From assembly GCA_030340625.1 (NCBI GenBank), contig JAOPHQ010002328.1:1-64000 (forward strand): DNA of 64,000 nucleotides, read 5' to 3'. The translations under genes were made by a program, and so were the position numbers. The notes below the pieces were generated by a model, which was not told the DNA's origin, made no database searches, and was given only the letters and a program-made list of their open reading frames with translations. Below are positions 12,086-23,550 of this stretch, in pieces. Source of the DNA: Merluccius polli (lineage: Eukaryota > Chordata > Actinopteri > Gadiformes > Merlucciidae). Every line of letters begins with the position of its first letter. Positions within the stretch are counted from its first letter, which is position 1.

Positions 12086-12596
12086 GGCCTGGTCCACACG
12101 TACACAGGTTTTTTTTTTAAACCTAGCTTTTTCTATGCATTTTGGCCTTTCGTCCACACAAACTGCGTTTTAGGTCACTGAAAACTGACCTTTTGGAAAA
12201 CTCCTTCCAGGGTGAAGGTATTCAGACCCTCTGTTCAGTGTTGACGTGTAGATGGGGAAAGCGGAGGTTTTGCAATACGATGACCTTGTGACCTCAATTT
12301 TTCACATGGCAATTGTTTGTGTCACACATTGAGCACACATTGTTTGTGTCACACATTGAGTGTGAGAAACCTACAAACAATGGTCAATCAATGCACATGC
12401 TCCTATTGGTTTTCTGTGGTGTTTGACAAAGTTTTATAGCCACCTACTGGCCTTGTATGCTTATGTAAGTGTTTAAAATTATGTTTTCTCTTGTGGACAG
12501 AGATGTTTGCTATAACACGGCGGTGTGGGCAGGAATTATTTTTAAAACGGTGGGGGATATGTTTTCAGAAATATTCGTGTATGTGTGGACTAGGCC
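12086..12596. mobile_element. MITE-like element with GGCCTGGTCCACAC termini
   Basis: Ends are GGCCTGGTCCACACGTACAC at the left and, inverted, GGCCTAGTCCACACATACAC at the right. TGA flanks both sides, which could be a 3-bp target duplication. No ORF. The superfamily is uncertain. Confidence 0.6.
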
Positions 12597-13497
12597 TGAG
12601 ACTATGGCGATGTGCTTCTGAGATGTAGTCATTTGACCAAAGACCAGTTTGGTCTAAATGTTTGCCATTTGTGTGTTCTTTAATTGTGAAGAGCAACATG
12701 AGGAAATAATAGCCTAAACCAGTTCTACCTCTGGAACTTCACATAGCAACTGTCCATTGTGTTATGTGTGTGTCAGAAATTAATTAAATATATATTTTTA
12801 TAATGAGCAAATATAAAAGTTGTCATCACACTGCACACTACGCCACTGCACTATCAACAACATTGTGCAGTTGGCTTCATGAGACCATCCTGATATTCAC
12901 CATTGTGTTTTGCAATGACTATCACTATCACCGGGATTGAGGCCGGACTGCAGAGAGAAACAGAATGTGAACTTGCGAGATCGGGATGGTCTCACTATTG
13001 TGCAGTAGCACAATAGCCCACCAAAGTATTTCCCTGACCAGTATTGCGTTCTAAGTTTGTGTATTACCTTGTGGCTGGTTCATTTTCAGTCCTGTTCTTA
13101 GTTGCTGAGAGGATTGGAGATTCCAGCTGTGTTTGGTGGCAGCTGGCAGAGAAACGTTATCCTCTTTAGATTCTATGGTAGTGTCTTGGTAGTGTCGTGT
13201 CAGATAATGTCAAATTCATTTCATATTGTCGCCTATACCATTAGCGCATAATAAAAAGTATACCATTCTTACATTCCAACATCTTCTGCATCCTCTGCTC
13301 CCCCACACTAACTTGGGGGACCTTCTGGGATAGTGTGACTGGTCCCAATATGTATATTTTCATGTGTATAATGCAATTGCAGAACACTCTGTCATGCTGT
13401 CTAGACAGCGAGAGCCAGCTTGTATATGTCTTCTTTTTTTTTAATGCAAATAACATTTACAGTAAAAGTAGAGATCCTTGCCTTGTTTTTTTTCACC
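12597..13497. other. Intergenic DNA without recognisable genes
   Basis: Only short unsupported frames and simple AT-rich sequence are seen. Confidence 0.45.
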
Positions 13498-13501
13498 TTA
13501 A

Positions 13502-13998
13502 AGGAGAACTCCGGTGTAAAATGGTTCTGGGATATGTTTAGTATGATAACGAGTTTGAATGTTCTTAGCCGATTCTACCAAACTGCTATACGTTTGAGTG
13601 CTATGGGCATCTGACCTGGTAAAAAATAAATCGCTTTTTTAAAGCACTTACAAGGCTAGAAATAGCCTGATACTTCTTTGGTAGTATAATGAGGGTTTTA
13701 ACATATTAAACGAGGCATTGACAACTTCGTAAGTGTACAGATAGTTTATTAAAAAGCATATTTTATACACACAATACCATCAGTAGTTCACCCGTCAACG
13801 CCATGTTTTTTTTTAGGCTGATAAGTCGATTGACCAACACAGAGCTCGCCCTACGAGTTCAAGCAATCACGCGAGCTCTGTGTTCGTCAATCGACTTATC
13901 AACTTTGCGTCGTATAGGCTTTTTGTTGCTCTCCATGGAACGTTCGAACTCGTTATCATACTAAACATCCCAGAACCAGTTTATACCAGAGTTCCACT
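13502..13998. mobile_element. MITE with about 50-bp inverted repeats, TTAA-flanked
   Basis: The left end (AGGAGAACTCCGGTGTAAAA...GGTTCTGGGAT...TTTAGTATGATAACGAGTT) is the inverted, imperfect match of the right end. TTAA occurs at 13498-13501 and 13999-14002, as expected of a piggyBac-type insertion. The centre (about 13815-13910) holds a second inverted repeat with GATAAGTCGATTGA arms. No ORF, so non-autonomous. Confidence 0.65.
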
Positions 13999-14002
13999 TT
14001 AA

Positions 14003-14870
14003 TTGGACTATTGTAATAACTGGATCAATTAAATTAATTGTAAAAAAAATAAAAATCAATTACATTTATTTACATTTCCCAGGACCCACATACCTATATT
14101 ACACTCCTAGCCATCCTTGGAATAGCTTTCTGAATATCCGAGTCTTTTTTTTGCACTTTTCCCATTTGACATTAGGCATGTGGAACCCTTTGAGAATGTA
14201 GGAGGGGTGTATGTAGATAAAACGGAGTTAACTTGCTGTGCCAGGGCAGCGCACTGCAGTTGACTGACAAGAAGGTATCTCTTTGAGCAGGTTTTGTCTG
14301 AGAATGCTTTTCAGGGTGTGTTAAATGGACAGAGAAGATTTTTCGATAAACTTGTCATTGTAGTTAAGATCCTGGGTTGATTTGGGTTGTGACATCCAGT
14401 GTGCACACATTCTTAGGTGTGGTGGGCAGGCACAATGGCCAAATATGTAATTGTAGGAAATGTCACATTTCCTTTTTCCATGCATATCAGGCAGGTAGCA
14501 TTCCCATTAAACTCATCATCCACTTTCCTTTTCATTTAGGAAAGAGACATCTTTGTTGTTCACAGCCAATAATAATAATATAGTATATAGATAAAGCCCA
14601 GAGACCTGCTCTCTTATCAAAAACTGTCTGCGCATTTGCGGGTACCTTTGACCTTTGCCGTTATTTTGCGCCAAACGAAAGATTTTAAAAAACATTTTAA
14701 TTGTGTTTTTATTTAAATTGTATATGAAGAGGTAGTTTGAATTGGTATAAAACAACTAGAAAACATAATTAAATAAAAAAAAATGTTTTACAATAATTTA
14801 TTTATTTAATTATATAATATTTTTGACATATCGCGGGCTGGTGGGAAGGGGAGGAGGGCCGGGAGTTTGA
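14003..14870. other. Intergenic AT-rich DNA
   Basis: No gene, RNA or clear element is recognised. Confidence 0.45.
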
Positions 14871-14871
14871 G

Positions 14872-15125
14872 ATGAATGGATCAGACTGTGGGGCTGGGTG
14901 GGGCTGCACACCTGTGGTGAATGAGCAATCATGGCACCGAGGATAAACCAGCTATCACCACACACACAGGAGAGCCACTGTCATAGCAGTGTGTTACGTC
15001 TGCTCGGCTTGCACCATCTTGCCAATTCCAAAAAAAAACCCTCCAACAACTACCTGCGTCTTGTGTCGGAGGGGCCCAGCAAAAGCCACTTAGGTGGCGT
15101 GTGGCAGAGGTAAACTGCCACAGTT
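14872..15125. mobile_element. SINE-like dispersed repeat, copy 2
   Basis: Same family and orientation as 9453-9715: TGGGTGGGGCTGCACACCT, GAGCAATCATGGCACC, then GTTACGTCTGCTCGGCT. The last block matches the 5' flank and start of the tRNA-Lys-like sequence at 56790-56862, read in reverse. It ends with GCAAAAGCCACTTAGGTGGC. Confidence 0.7.
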
Positions 15126-16175
15126 ATGTTTTCTTTTGAACCCCTAATGTCACAGGTGAAGTTGATTCTGGAAGCAGTTGTTGAAGAAGAAGAAAAAAAA
15201 ATATTTATTTGTTATAGATATGTGTTCTACCTGCTTGTATGCTCTCGAATGTTAAGATGTTATTCATGAAATTGGTTTAATCATGTGTTTACTCCTTTGG
15301 ATTGAGCAAGCACCCTTTTTGTCCCTATACATTTTCAGTTGACTTGTTTGATGTGAGCAGAAGTGTGGCTCTGACCATGCAGCTGTTGTAACTGTCGGTG
15401 GCAATTCATACATGTGCACAAACGCGCCATGTATCTCTTATCATGCATTCTGGAAACTTTCAACCTATTCCTTATACCTACTCACTTTACAGCAACAATG
15501 GCATCAGAGATCTCCCGCACAAATGATCTCCCATGTACTGTCTCTACGTTAGTCTGGCAGGTAAGTACCGGTAAAAACAAATGTTGAAAAAACTGAAACA
15601 AAATGGAAGTCATGTATCTGAAAGAACATAAACCTTACCAATAAAAAAACATATTAAAACGTACAAGTATTATACAATGTATAAGTATTGTAGCTGTCCC
15701 TATACAGTGCTTTGAGTTGTCAGCAATGTAAAGCATGTAAAGAATGTACATTTAAAAAAGAAAAAAACACAGCGTGTCATTTTTCACCTTTTTAAGAAGC
15801 AGTGAACCCCCACCATACTTGAGAGAATGATATTGTGGAGTGATAGGAAATGGTCGGTGACTTCTCATTTGTTCTTATGCATACTGGCTTTCTATATTAA
15901 GAACATGCCACTACGTCATGCATTTTCCCCCCTGCTCTCTCATTTGTCTGGCTTGCCAACATATGACGTAGCTCTAGACTTCAAACACATTTCCATGTAC
16001 TACATAACATTTTTAGATACATGGAAAGAATAATAGATTGTGTCTTTGTGAACATCCGTGATAAAGAAAATGTACTCGTACAGATTTGCATACCAACATA
16101 CCCACTTGCAAATCTACAACAAAAAACGCATATGCGTATCGGAGAATGTCGCAAATAGAAAATATCCTGCCAAAA
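15126..16175. other. Intergenic DNA
   Basis: No supportable gene is seen. Confidence 0.45.
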
Positions 16176-16202
16176 CCCATCCATCCATCCATTTTCTTCC
16201 GC

Positions 16203-18641
16203 TTATCCGGGGTCGGGTCGCGGGGGCAGCAGCCTAAGCAGGGAAGCCCAGACTTCCCTTTCCCCAGCTACTTCGGCCAGCTCTTCCTGGGGGATCCCGA
16301 GGCGTTCCCAGGCCAGCCGAGAGACATAGTCTCTCCAGCGTGTCCTGGGTCTTCCCCGGGGTCTCCTACCAGTGGGACGTGCCCTGAACACCTCACCAGG
16401 GAGGCGTCCGGGAGGCATCCTAACTAGATGCCCGAGCCACCTCATCTGGCTCCTCTCAACGCGGAGGAGTAGCGGGTCTACTCCGAGCTCCTCCCGGATG
16501 ACCGAGCTTCTCACCCTATCTCTAAGGGAGAGCCCAGCCACCCTGCGGAGGAAGCTCATTTCGGCCGCTTGTACTCGCGATCTCGTTCTTTCGGTCATTA
16601 CCCAAAGCTCATGACCATAGGTGAGGGCAGGAACGTAGATCGACTGGTAAATCGAGAGCTTTGCCTTTCGGCTCAGCTCCCTCTTCACCACGACGGATCC
16701 GTGCAGAGTCCGCATTACTGCAGACGCCGCACCGATCCGCCTGTCGATCTCCCGCTCCATCCTCCCCTCACTCGTGAACAAGACCCCGAGGTACTTGAAC
16801 TCCTCCACTTGGGGCAGGATCTCATCCCCGACCCGGAGGGTGCACTCCACCCTTTTCCGGTTGAGGACCATGGACTCGGACTTGGAGGTGCTGATTCTCA
16901 TCCCGACCGCTTCACACTCGGCTGCGAACCTGTCCAGCGAGAGTTGGAGGTCACGGTCTGATGAAGCCATCAGGACCACATCATCCGCAAAAAGCAGAGA
17001 CCCAATCCTGAGGTCACCAAACCGGACCCCCTCAACGCCCTGGCTGTGCCTAGAAATCCTGTCCATAAAAATTATGAACAGGATCGGTGACAAAGGGCAG
17101 CCCTGGCGGAGTCCAACCCTCACTGGAAACAAGTCCGACTTATTACCGGCAATGCGGACCAAGCTCTGACACCGGTCATACAGGGAACGGACAGCCCGTA
17201 TTAGGGGGTCCGATACCCCATACTCCCGGAGAACCCCCCACAGGACTCCCCGAGGGACACGGTCGAATGCCTTCTCCAAGTCCACAAAGCACATGTGGAC
17301 TGGTTGGGCAAACTCCCATGCACCCTCAAGGATCCTGCAGAGGGTGTAGAGCTGGTCCACTGTTCCACGGCCTGGACGAAAACCACATTGCTCCTCCTGG
17401 ATCCGAGGTTCGACTATCCGACGGACCCTCCTCTCCAGCACCCCTGAATAGACCTTACCAGGGAGGCTGAGGAGTGTGATCCCCCTATAGTTGGAACACA
17501 CCCTCCGGTCCCCCTTCTTAAAAAGAGGGACCACCACCCCAGTCTGCCAATCCAGGGGCACTGCCCCCGATGTCCACGCGATGCTGCAGAGTCGTGTCAA
17601 CCAAGACAGCCCCACAACATCCAGGGCCTTAAGGAACTCCGGGCGGACCTCATCCACCCCCGGGGCCCTGCCACCGAGGAGCTTCCTGACCACCTCGGCA
17701 ACCTCAGCCCCAGAGATAGGAGGGCCCACACCCGAGTCCCCAGGCCCTGCTTCCTTACCGGAAGGCGTGTCGGTGGGATTGAGGAGGTCTTCGAAGTATT
17801 CCTTCCACCGATCCACAACGTCCCGAGTCGAGGTCAGCAGCGCACCGTCTCCACCATACACAGTGTTGACGATGCACTGCTTCCCCCTCCTGAGACGCCG
17901 GATGGTGGTCCAGAACCTCTTCGAAGCCGTCCGGAAGTCGTTCTCCATGGCCTCACCGAACTCCTCCCATGTCCGGGTTTTTGCCTCGGTAACCGCCACA
18001 GCTGCGCTCCGCTTGGCCTGCCGGTACCTGCCTGCTGCCTCTGGAGTCCCACAGGCCAAAAAGGTCCTATAGGACTCCTTCTTCAGTTTGACGGCATCCC
18101 TCACCGCCGGTGTCCACCAGCGGGTTCGGGGATTGCCGCCACGGCAGGCACCGACCACCTTGCGGCCACAGCTCTGGTCGGCCGCCTTAACAATGGAGGC
18201 GTGGAACATGGCCCACTCGGACTCAATGTCCCCCGCCTCCCCCGGTACATGGTCAAAGCTCTCCCGGAGGTGGGAGTTGAAGCTCTCTCTGACAGGAGAC
18301 TCTGCCAGACGTTCCCAGCAGACCCTCACGATACGTTTGGGTCTGCCAGGTCTGACCGGCATTCTCCCCCACCATCGCAGCCAACTCACCACCAGGTGGT
18401 GATCAGTTGACAGCTCCGCCCCTCTCTTCGCCCGAGTGTCCAAGACATGCGGCCGCAAGTCCGACGACACGACTACAAAGTCGATCATCGAACTGCGGCC
18501 TAGGGTGTCCTGGTGCCAAGTGCACATATGGACACCCTTATGCTTGAACATGGTGTTCGTTATGGACAATCTGTGACGAGCACAGAAGTCCAATAACTGA
18601 ACACCACTCGGGTTCAGATCGGGGGGGGCCGTTCCTCCCAA
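16203..18641 (-). pseudogene. LINE ORF: endonuclease end, reverse transcriptase and C-terminal region
   Basis: An 812-codon open frame. The N-terminal part completes the APE endonuclease (SSMIDFVVVSSDLRPHVLD, STDHHLVVSWL). The RT follows with fingers (GRAPGVDEVRPEFLK), palm motifs (FVDLEKAFDRVP, RQGCPLSP, FADDVVLMAS) and a C-terminal region with repeated Arg-rich RWLGHLVRM-type sequence. The frame is intact from the G8 run to the end, so only the upstream frameshift separates it from the N-terminal ORF. Confidence 0.88.
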
Positions 18642-19383
18642 TCACACCCCTCCAGGTCTCACTGTCGCTGCCAACGTGAGCGTTGAAGTCCCCCAGCAGA
18701 ACGAGGGAATCCCCAGAGGGAGCACTTTCCAGCACCCCCTCCAAGGAGTCCAAAAAGGGTGGATACTCTGAACTGCTGTTTGGACCATAGGCACAAACAA
18801 CAGTCAGGATCCGTCCCCCCACCCGAAGGCGGAGGGAGGCTACCCTCTCGTCTACCGGGGTAAACTCCAACATACTGGCACCAAGCCGGGGGGCAATAAG
18901 TATTGCCACCCCTGCCCGGCGCCTCTCACCAGTGGCAACTCCAGAGTGGAAGAGAGTCCAACCCCTCTCGAGAAGACTGGTTCCAGAGCCCTTGCTATGC
19001 GTCGAGGTGAGGCCGACTATATCTAGCCGGAACTTCTCAACCTCGCGCACCAGCTCAGGCTCCTTCCCCACCAGAGAGGTGACGTTCCACGTCCCTAGAG
19101 CTAGCTTCTGCAGCCGAGGATCGGACCGCCAAGGTCCCCGCCTTCGGCCGCCGCCCAGCTCGCACTGCACCCGACCCCTTTGGCCCCTCCTGCTGGTGGT
19201 GAGCCGGCGGGAAGGGGGTCCCACGTCATCCTTTCGGGCTGTGCCCGGCCGGGCCCCGTGGGTGTAGGCCCGGCCACCAGGCGCTCGCCGCCGAGCCCCA
19301 CCCCCAGGCCTGGCTCCAGGGGGAGGCCCCGGTGACCCACGTCCGGGCGAGGGACACGTAGAACCATTTATTGTAGTCATCAT
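18538..19383 (-). pseudogene. LINE ORF N-terminal part: endonuclease start
   Basis: A 281-codon frame. The first 90 residues are low-complexity Pro/Gly/Arg. The APE-like endonuclease then begins at LALGTWNVTSL and runs through AYGPNSSSEYPPF and LVLLGDFNAHVGSDSETW. The frame leaves the protein family just after GRNGPP, at the G8 run shared with the other ORF. The last codons before 18538 are therefore out of frame. Confidence 0.85.
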
Positions 19384-19550
19384 AAGGGGTCTTCTGAGCT
19401 ACCCTTTGTCTGGCCCCTCCCCCCGGACCTGTTTGCCATGGGTGACCCTACCAGGGGCATAAAAGCCCCCGACAACGGAGCTCCTGGGGGTCATTGGGAC
19501 ACGCAAACCCCTCCACCACGGTAAGGTAGTAGCTCAAGGAGGGGCATATC

Positions 19551-19829
19551 AATTAAATATGGCAGATGGTAATGAAGAGCTAGTCAATGGCAGGCTATGT
19601 CAACAGATAGAAGTACATTTGACAGTAGTTTTAACATTAAGCCAATAATTATATTTGAATGGCCTCTAAGAGTTAAATTTAACAGTCCAATATTGTTCAC
19701 CCATTTGAGACATCAGAACTCAATTACATTACACAAACAAAATATGTCTCGTTACACTTTTACCGTGAGTGCTGCCATAGCATTGGGTGGGAATCAAACA
19801 CTTGAGGGAGCCTTGGGTCATGGGGTTTC
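19551..19829. other. Spacer between the LINE and the gypsy remnant
   Basis: No gypsy LTR or recognisable feature was found here. The gypsy element therefore seems 5'-truncated. Confidence 0.4.
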
Positions 19830-20131
19830 ACCTTTCAACTTCAAGGTATAATGAGCCAACTTCAGTCGTCTCCACCTACCCATCCTGTTAAACTCCCATC
19901 TGTTTCCCTACAACCTGCGGTTGCCAGAGAGCCCCGTCTGCTTCCGCTTGAATGTTAATCCGGTGATCCTGGGTGCTGTCACTCCTTCCTCTCTCATTGT
20001 TCTTCTCCTAGTGTTCAAGCTCCAACCATCATCCCTCCCATCTGACCGTTCCCATATAGCCTACATCATTACTCTCCTGTCCAGGAGGGCTCTGGCGTGG
20101 ACATCAGCTGTGTGGGAGGAACGGATTCATC

Positions 20132-20461
20132 ATGCGCCGACAGTTCATGCAGGAGTTTAAGAAGGTGTTTCACCACCCAGTTTCGGGAAGGGAGGCAGCC
20201 AGGAAGCTTTTCCGTCTTCGGCAAGACTGTCTTGCGCTATCGAGTGACTGGAACCCTGATGCATTGTTCGATTCCTTTCCCCATGGTCTTTCAGAGGAAA
20301 TAAAGTATGAGGTAGCCTCTTGGAAACTCCCTTCCAGCCTGGACCTCTTTATTGATCTGGCGATCCACATTGACAGTCGCCTTCATGAGAGAAAAAGGGA
20401 AAGGAGGTTCCTGTGCATCTCTTCTATCGTCTCTCCACCAGGCCCAACCTTCTGTGCATAG
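20132..20461 (+). pseudogene. Ty3/gypsy gag fragment
   Basis: The open frame resembles the capsid region of gypsy/RTL-type Gag: an FMQEFKKVF...GREAARKLFRLRQ segment, a LFDSFPHGLSEEIKYEV segment and a basic SRLHERKRERR end. The upstream half of gag (19860-20130) is in other frames, so the gene is broken by indels. No zinc knuckle is visible before the frame ends. Confidence 0.78.
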
Positions 20462-21056
20462 CGCCACTCCACCGCCCAGCCATTCATCCTCTCCTGATGA
20501 CCTCACTCCAGAGCCTATGCAGTTGGGAAGGACCAAATTGTCCATCGCTGTGCGGCAGAGAGCGGTAAGTTTTGTTGAATTGTTGTATGTGGTGCGTCTG
20601 GACATTGTGTTGCAGCTTGTCCAAGAAAATAGCAGGCTCACCCGTAGGTGGGAGGTTACTCTTAAGTCCAACTAAGGCCCTTCCATCTGCTCCACGTCCT
20701 TTGTTACCTGTATTCCTGGGCTGGCAGAAACAAGTCTGTTCCCTATCTGCCCTTATTGATTCCAATGCCAATGAAAATTGTGTCAGTGTCACCTACTAGT
20801 TTCCCTGCACATTCCCATTGTTTTGGGTTTTCCATGGCATAGACTACACAATCCACACACTGACTGGTCTACTGGTTCCATTATTTGCTGGAGTTTCTTT
20901 TGTCATTCACACTGTCTAATGTCCGCTATAGATTCCCAAGCACCTGTTCCCCTTAACAAAGATGATATCCCTGACCTGTCCCAAGTTCCGTCCAACTATC
21001 ATGACCTTAGACAGGTTTTTAGTAAGTCTTATGTCACAACACTGCCACCTCACCAT

Positions 21057-21633
21057 TGAAGGTATGGTTATATTTTATATCTACCATATGACCAAGAATT
21101 AGGGTCGCACTAGCCTCGGTGCATTTCTGCTGACGAAGGACAGAGTCATGAGCTATGAGCAGAGGCATGTAAGCATGGGGGCAGCTCCTCAGGATCGGAA
21201 TGAGTGCGTTGTTGGTGGCATGTGTAGAGTAGATAGTGTGAGGTCAGATGATGGCGAAAAACAGGCAGGCTTGTTCGCTGTACGTGTAAAGAATCTTTTA
21301 GAGAATACCCGGAGGCTGACAATCTGGCGCTGGAGCCAGACACCACAAGGACGAGGAGGGAAGACGACAACAGCCAGCCCTTTATGACGTTTTCACTGTT
21401 TGTGTATATAACTTCCTGGGTCAGGGATAGGTGGTGCTCAGACTTCGTGAACTGACACACACTTTGTTGTCTGTCAGGGAAACATAGTTGGACCCAGATA
21501 TATCTGTAAAACTCTGCACATTCTACTGGTGTTAAGAATAAAACTGATTATTGAGTAAACTTAAACTTCTTCTATCGCTTCATTAAAGAACACGCGTGAG
21601 TAAGAGTTTCAAGAGAAACTGCTTTTCACAACA
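21057..21633 (+). repeat. 5' LTR of the retroviral insertion (577 bp)
   Basis: Starts TGAAGGTATGG, ends CTTTTCACAACA. A TATATAA box is at 21405-21411 and AATAAA at 21537-21542, so U3, R and U5 can be recognised. It matches the 3' LTR without a visible mismatch over the roughly 180 bp they share. Confidence 0.85.
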
Positions 21634-21635
21634 AT

Positions 21636-21653
21636 TGGTGACCCCGACGTGAT
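21636..21653 (+). other. Retroviral primer-binding site for tRNA-Trp
   Basis: The 18 bases starting two bases after the 5' LTR are the exact complement of the 3' end of vertebrate tRNA-Trp including CCA. This is the same primer class used by avian alpharetroviruses. Confidence 0.85.
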
Positions 21654-22582
21654 GAAGACGAAGAAGTGACACAACGGACGAGAGGACTGAGTGACAGCGA
21701 AACGTGGCCACATAAAAAAGGTAAGCAGAAGCCTGTTATAACAAAATTCTGCAATTGGGCATTGTCAAAACTGTTTTGAAGTCACTTGGGATACTCGTCC
21801 TAGACATAGTTTAAACCAGTATAGTGTGCAACATAGGGGACGCTCCCTTAAGGAGGTCGCCAAAAGGGGACCCTGCTGTGAAAGCGCACGAGCAGGGACC
21901 ACCCGAGGGTTGGAATCCTGTTGGGGAGGAAGGGCCCTACACAAAGTACCAGCGGTTCAAATTCCGCCCCGTCCTCGCCATAGTATATAGGTTGGCAGGA
22001 TAAAGGAGGGTCTATAGGACCCCAAGGTAGCTGGTTCCTTTCAAGACCAGAAGAGGGAGCTCTGAGAGGGAAGCCGGAGTAACCCAAGGGTATCATTTCC
22101 CGTGACCGTTAGAGTCGGCACTAAAATAGTTTGTACTAGCGAAAAGGTAGCGCCAGAGGTACAAATAGCCTGAGTTCATACGATATATTGCGATGCAAAC
22201 ATTTGAACATAATAGTCGAATGTGTTGAATGTGAAACTGTTAAAAAGGCTGGTTATGTAAATATTGTGTATTGTGTGGGTGGTTCCACTTTTCGTGAGAT
22301 TCTCATAAGTCTCGTCTAACGCCTGTTGTGTGGGGTATTAAAACAATAAAAATTGAAAATATTTTCTGTGGGGAAAACGGGTGGTTGGATACGGGAAAAG
22401 TGTGTCTAAAAGTTTCTGCATGAAGCTTAAGTGAGACCGGACTGAAAGTTTTCAGCCTAGAAGGTTGTCTCACTGGGCAATATTTTGTGCAGAGAGCAGA
22501 CCGTGAGTCATTCACACCGACCCTGTATGCGTATAATATTTTTTGTTGTTAGAGTGTGTAGTGTTTAAAATACTGTGTTAAA

Positions 22583-23550
22583 ATGGACGGAGAATTCAAC
22601 AGAGAGTGTGAAGAATATGGGGGGTGTCCTGAAGACACCGTAGGAGAGCAGTGGAGAGAGTAGAAAGGCAATAAGGCAGAAGAGGGAAAGCAAAGTTGGA
22701 GGACAAAGAGGAGAGGAGAGCGTCAGTGCATACAGTAGCATTAGCATGTGTAGCATTAGAAGCTCAAAAAGACAAAAACTTGCCCAGGACTGTGACTAAG
22801 ACTGTGACTGTGACTGCTTCACCGGCGGGGCCAACAGCCCCCACCTATACCCAGACCTGAAATCACTATGTGCACACACAGCCTCTGACAAACACAGCCG
22901 ACATGAGTTAGACCTTGAGACAGATTTACTAGAGACTACTACTACTACTACTACTACTACTACAGGACACAAAGCGAGAATTAGCAGCAAGACACACCGG
23001 TCAGGCTAAGGGTTACGAATCAGGACAAGACACAGAGGGACACAAAGCCAAATGGGGAGGGACGGCACCAAACGCAAGGGGACGTCGCGGTGGCCGGCGG
23101 CAATAAGGACGACAACAACGCAGGCAGGCGCGGGCGCTCCCGTAGCCATAGCAACCCGCGAGAGCGACAGTAAGAGCCAACTGTCAGATGGCCTGCCTCC
23201 CCTGACCCTGACCTAGCAGGGAGAGGTCACCATTTAAAGTAAAGAGTAAAGTTAATAAAAAATAATAAACATCGTTTAATAAAGTAAGAGTAAAAGTAAT
23301 CAGAAATACATATTGCTTAAAAATAGAGTGTTAGTACATTAGTACAGAAAATAAATGTCGTTAACAGCAGTGGACATTTTGGGTAGGGTTTGTTATCTAC
23401 ATAAAGATGAGATCAATCAAATCTCTGAAAAATTGAAGAAAAGAATATCTAAAACAGGCATTAAAATTAGTATTAGTCATGTATCAAAAAGAGAGAGGGA
23501 CAGAGAGCAGAGAGAAAGGGAGGGGGCCTGACCCTGAGAAGAGGACAATA
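22583..23550 (+). pseudogene. Degenerate retroviral leader/gag region
   Basis: An ATG at 22583 opens a frame that stops after about 26 codons. A second short frame begins at 23356. Sequence is purine-rich with GAGAGAG tracts. Position after the primer-binding site suggests gag, but no capsid or zinc-knuckle motif survives, so the gag identity rests on position only. Confidence 0.4.

Larger units (their letters stand above)
16176..19550 (-). mobile_element. APE-type non-LTR retrotransposon (LINE), near full length, frameshifted
   Basis: The minus strand encodes, in order, a Pro/Arg/Gly-rich N-terminus, an APE-type endonuclease (19140 to about 18400, with LGTWNVTSL, VLLGDFNAHVG and TDHHLV motifs), a reverse transcriptase (YRGITLLS near 17490, FADD box at about 16979-16990, GLRQGCPLSP) and a C-terminal region ending RLLPPRPDPG. 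The reading frame is open from 18641 to 16203 and from 19383 to 18538. The two frames should be one: they part at a G8 run (18620-18627) inside the endonuclease, so a one-base slip there is the likely break. The 3' end is the (CCAT)n tail at 16178-16192. The upstream 19384-19550 is a 5' UTR-like region conserved with such elements. Common in teleosts; I believe it is of the I/Nimb or a related clade but cannot fix the clade by eye. Confidence 0.9.

Noticed and set aside
21840..21985. tRNA-like T-arm (GGTTCAAATTCC) followed by ...GCCA
   Set aside because: I could not find a pairing acceptor 5' half, D arm or anticodon stem at proper spacing, so it looks like chance.
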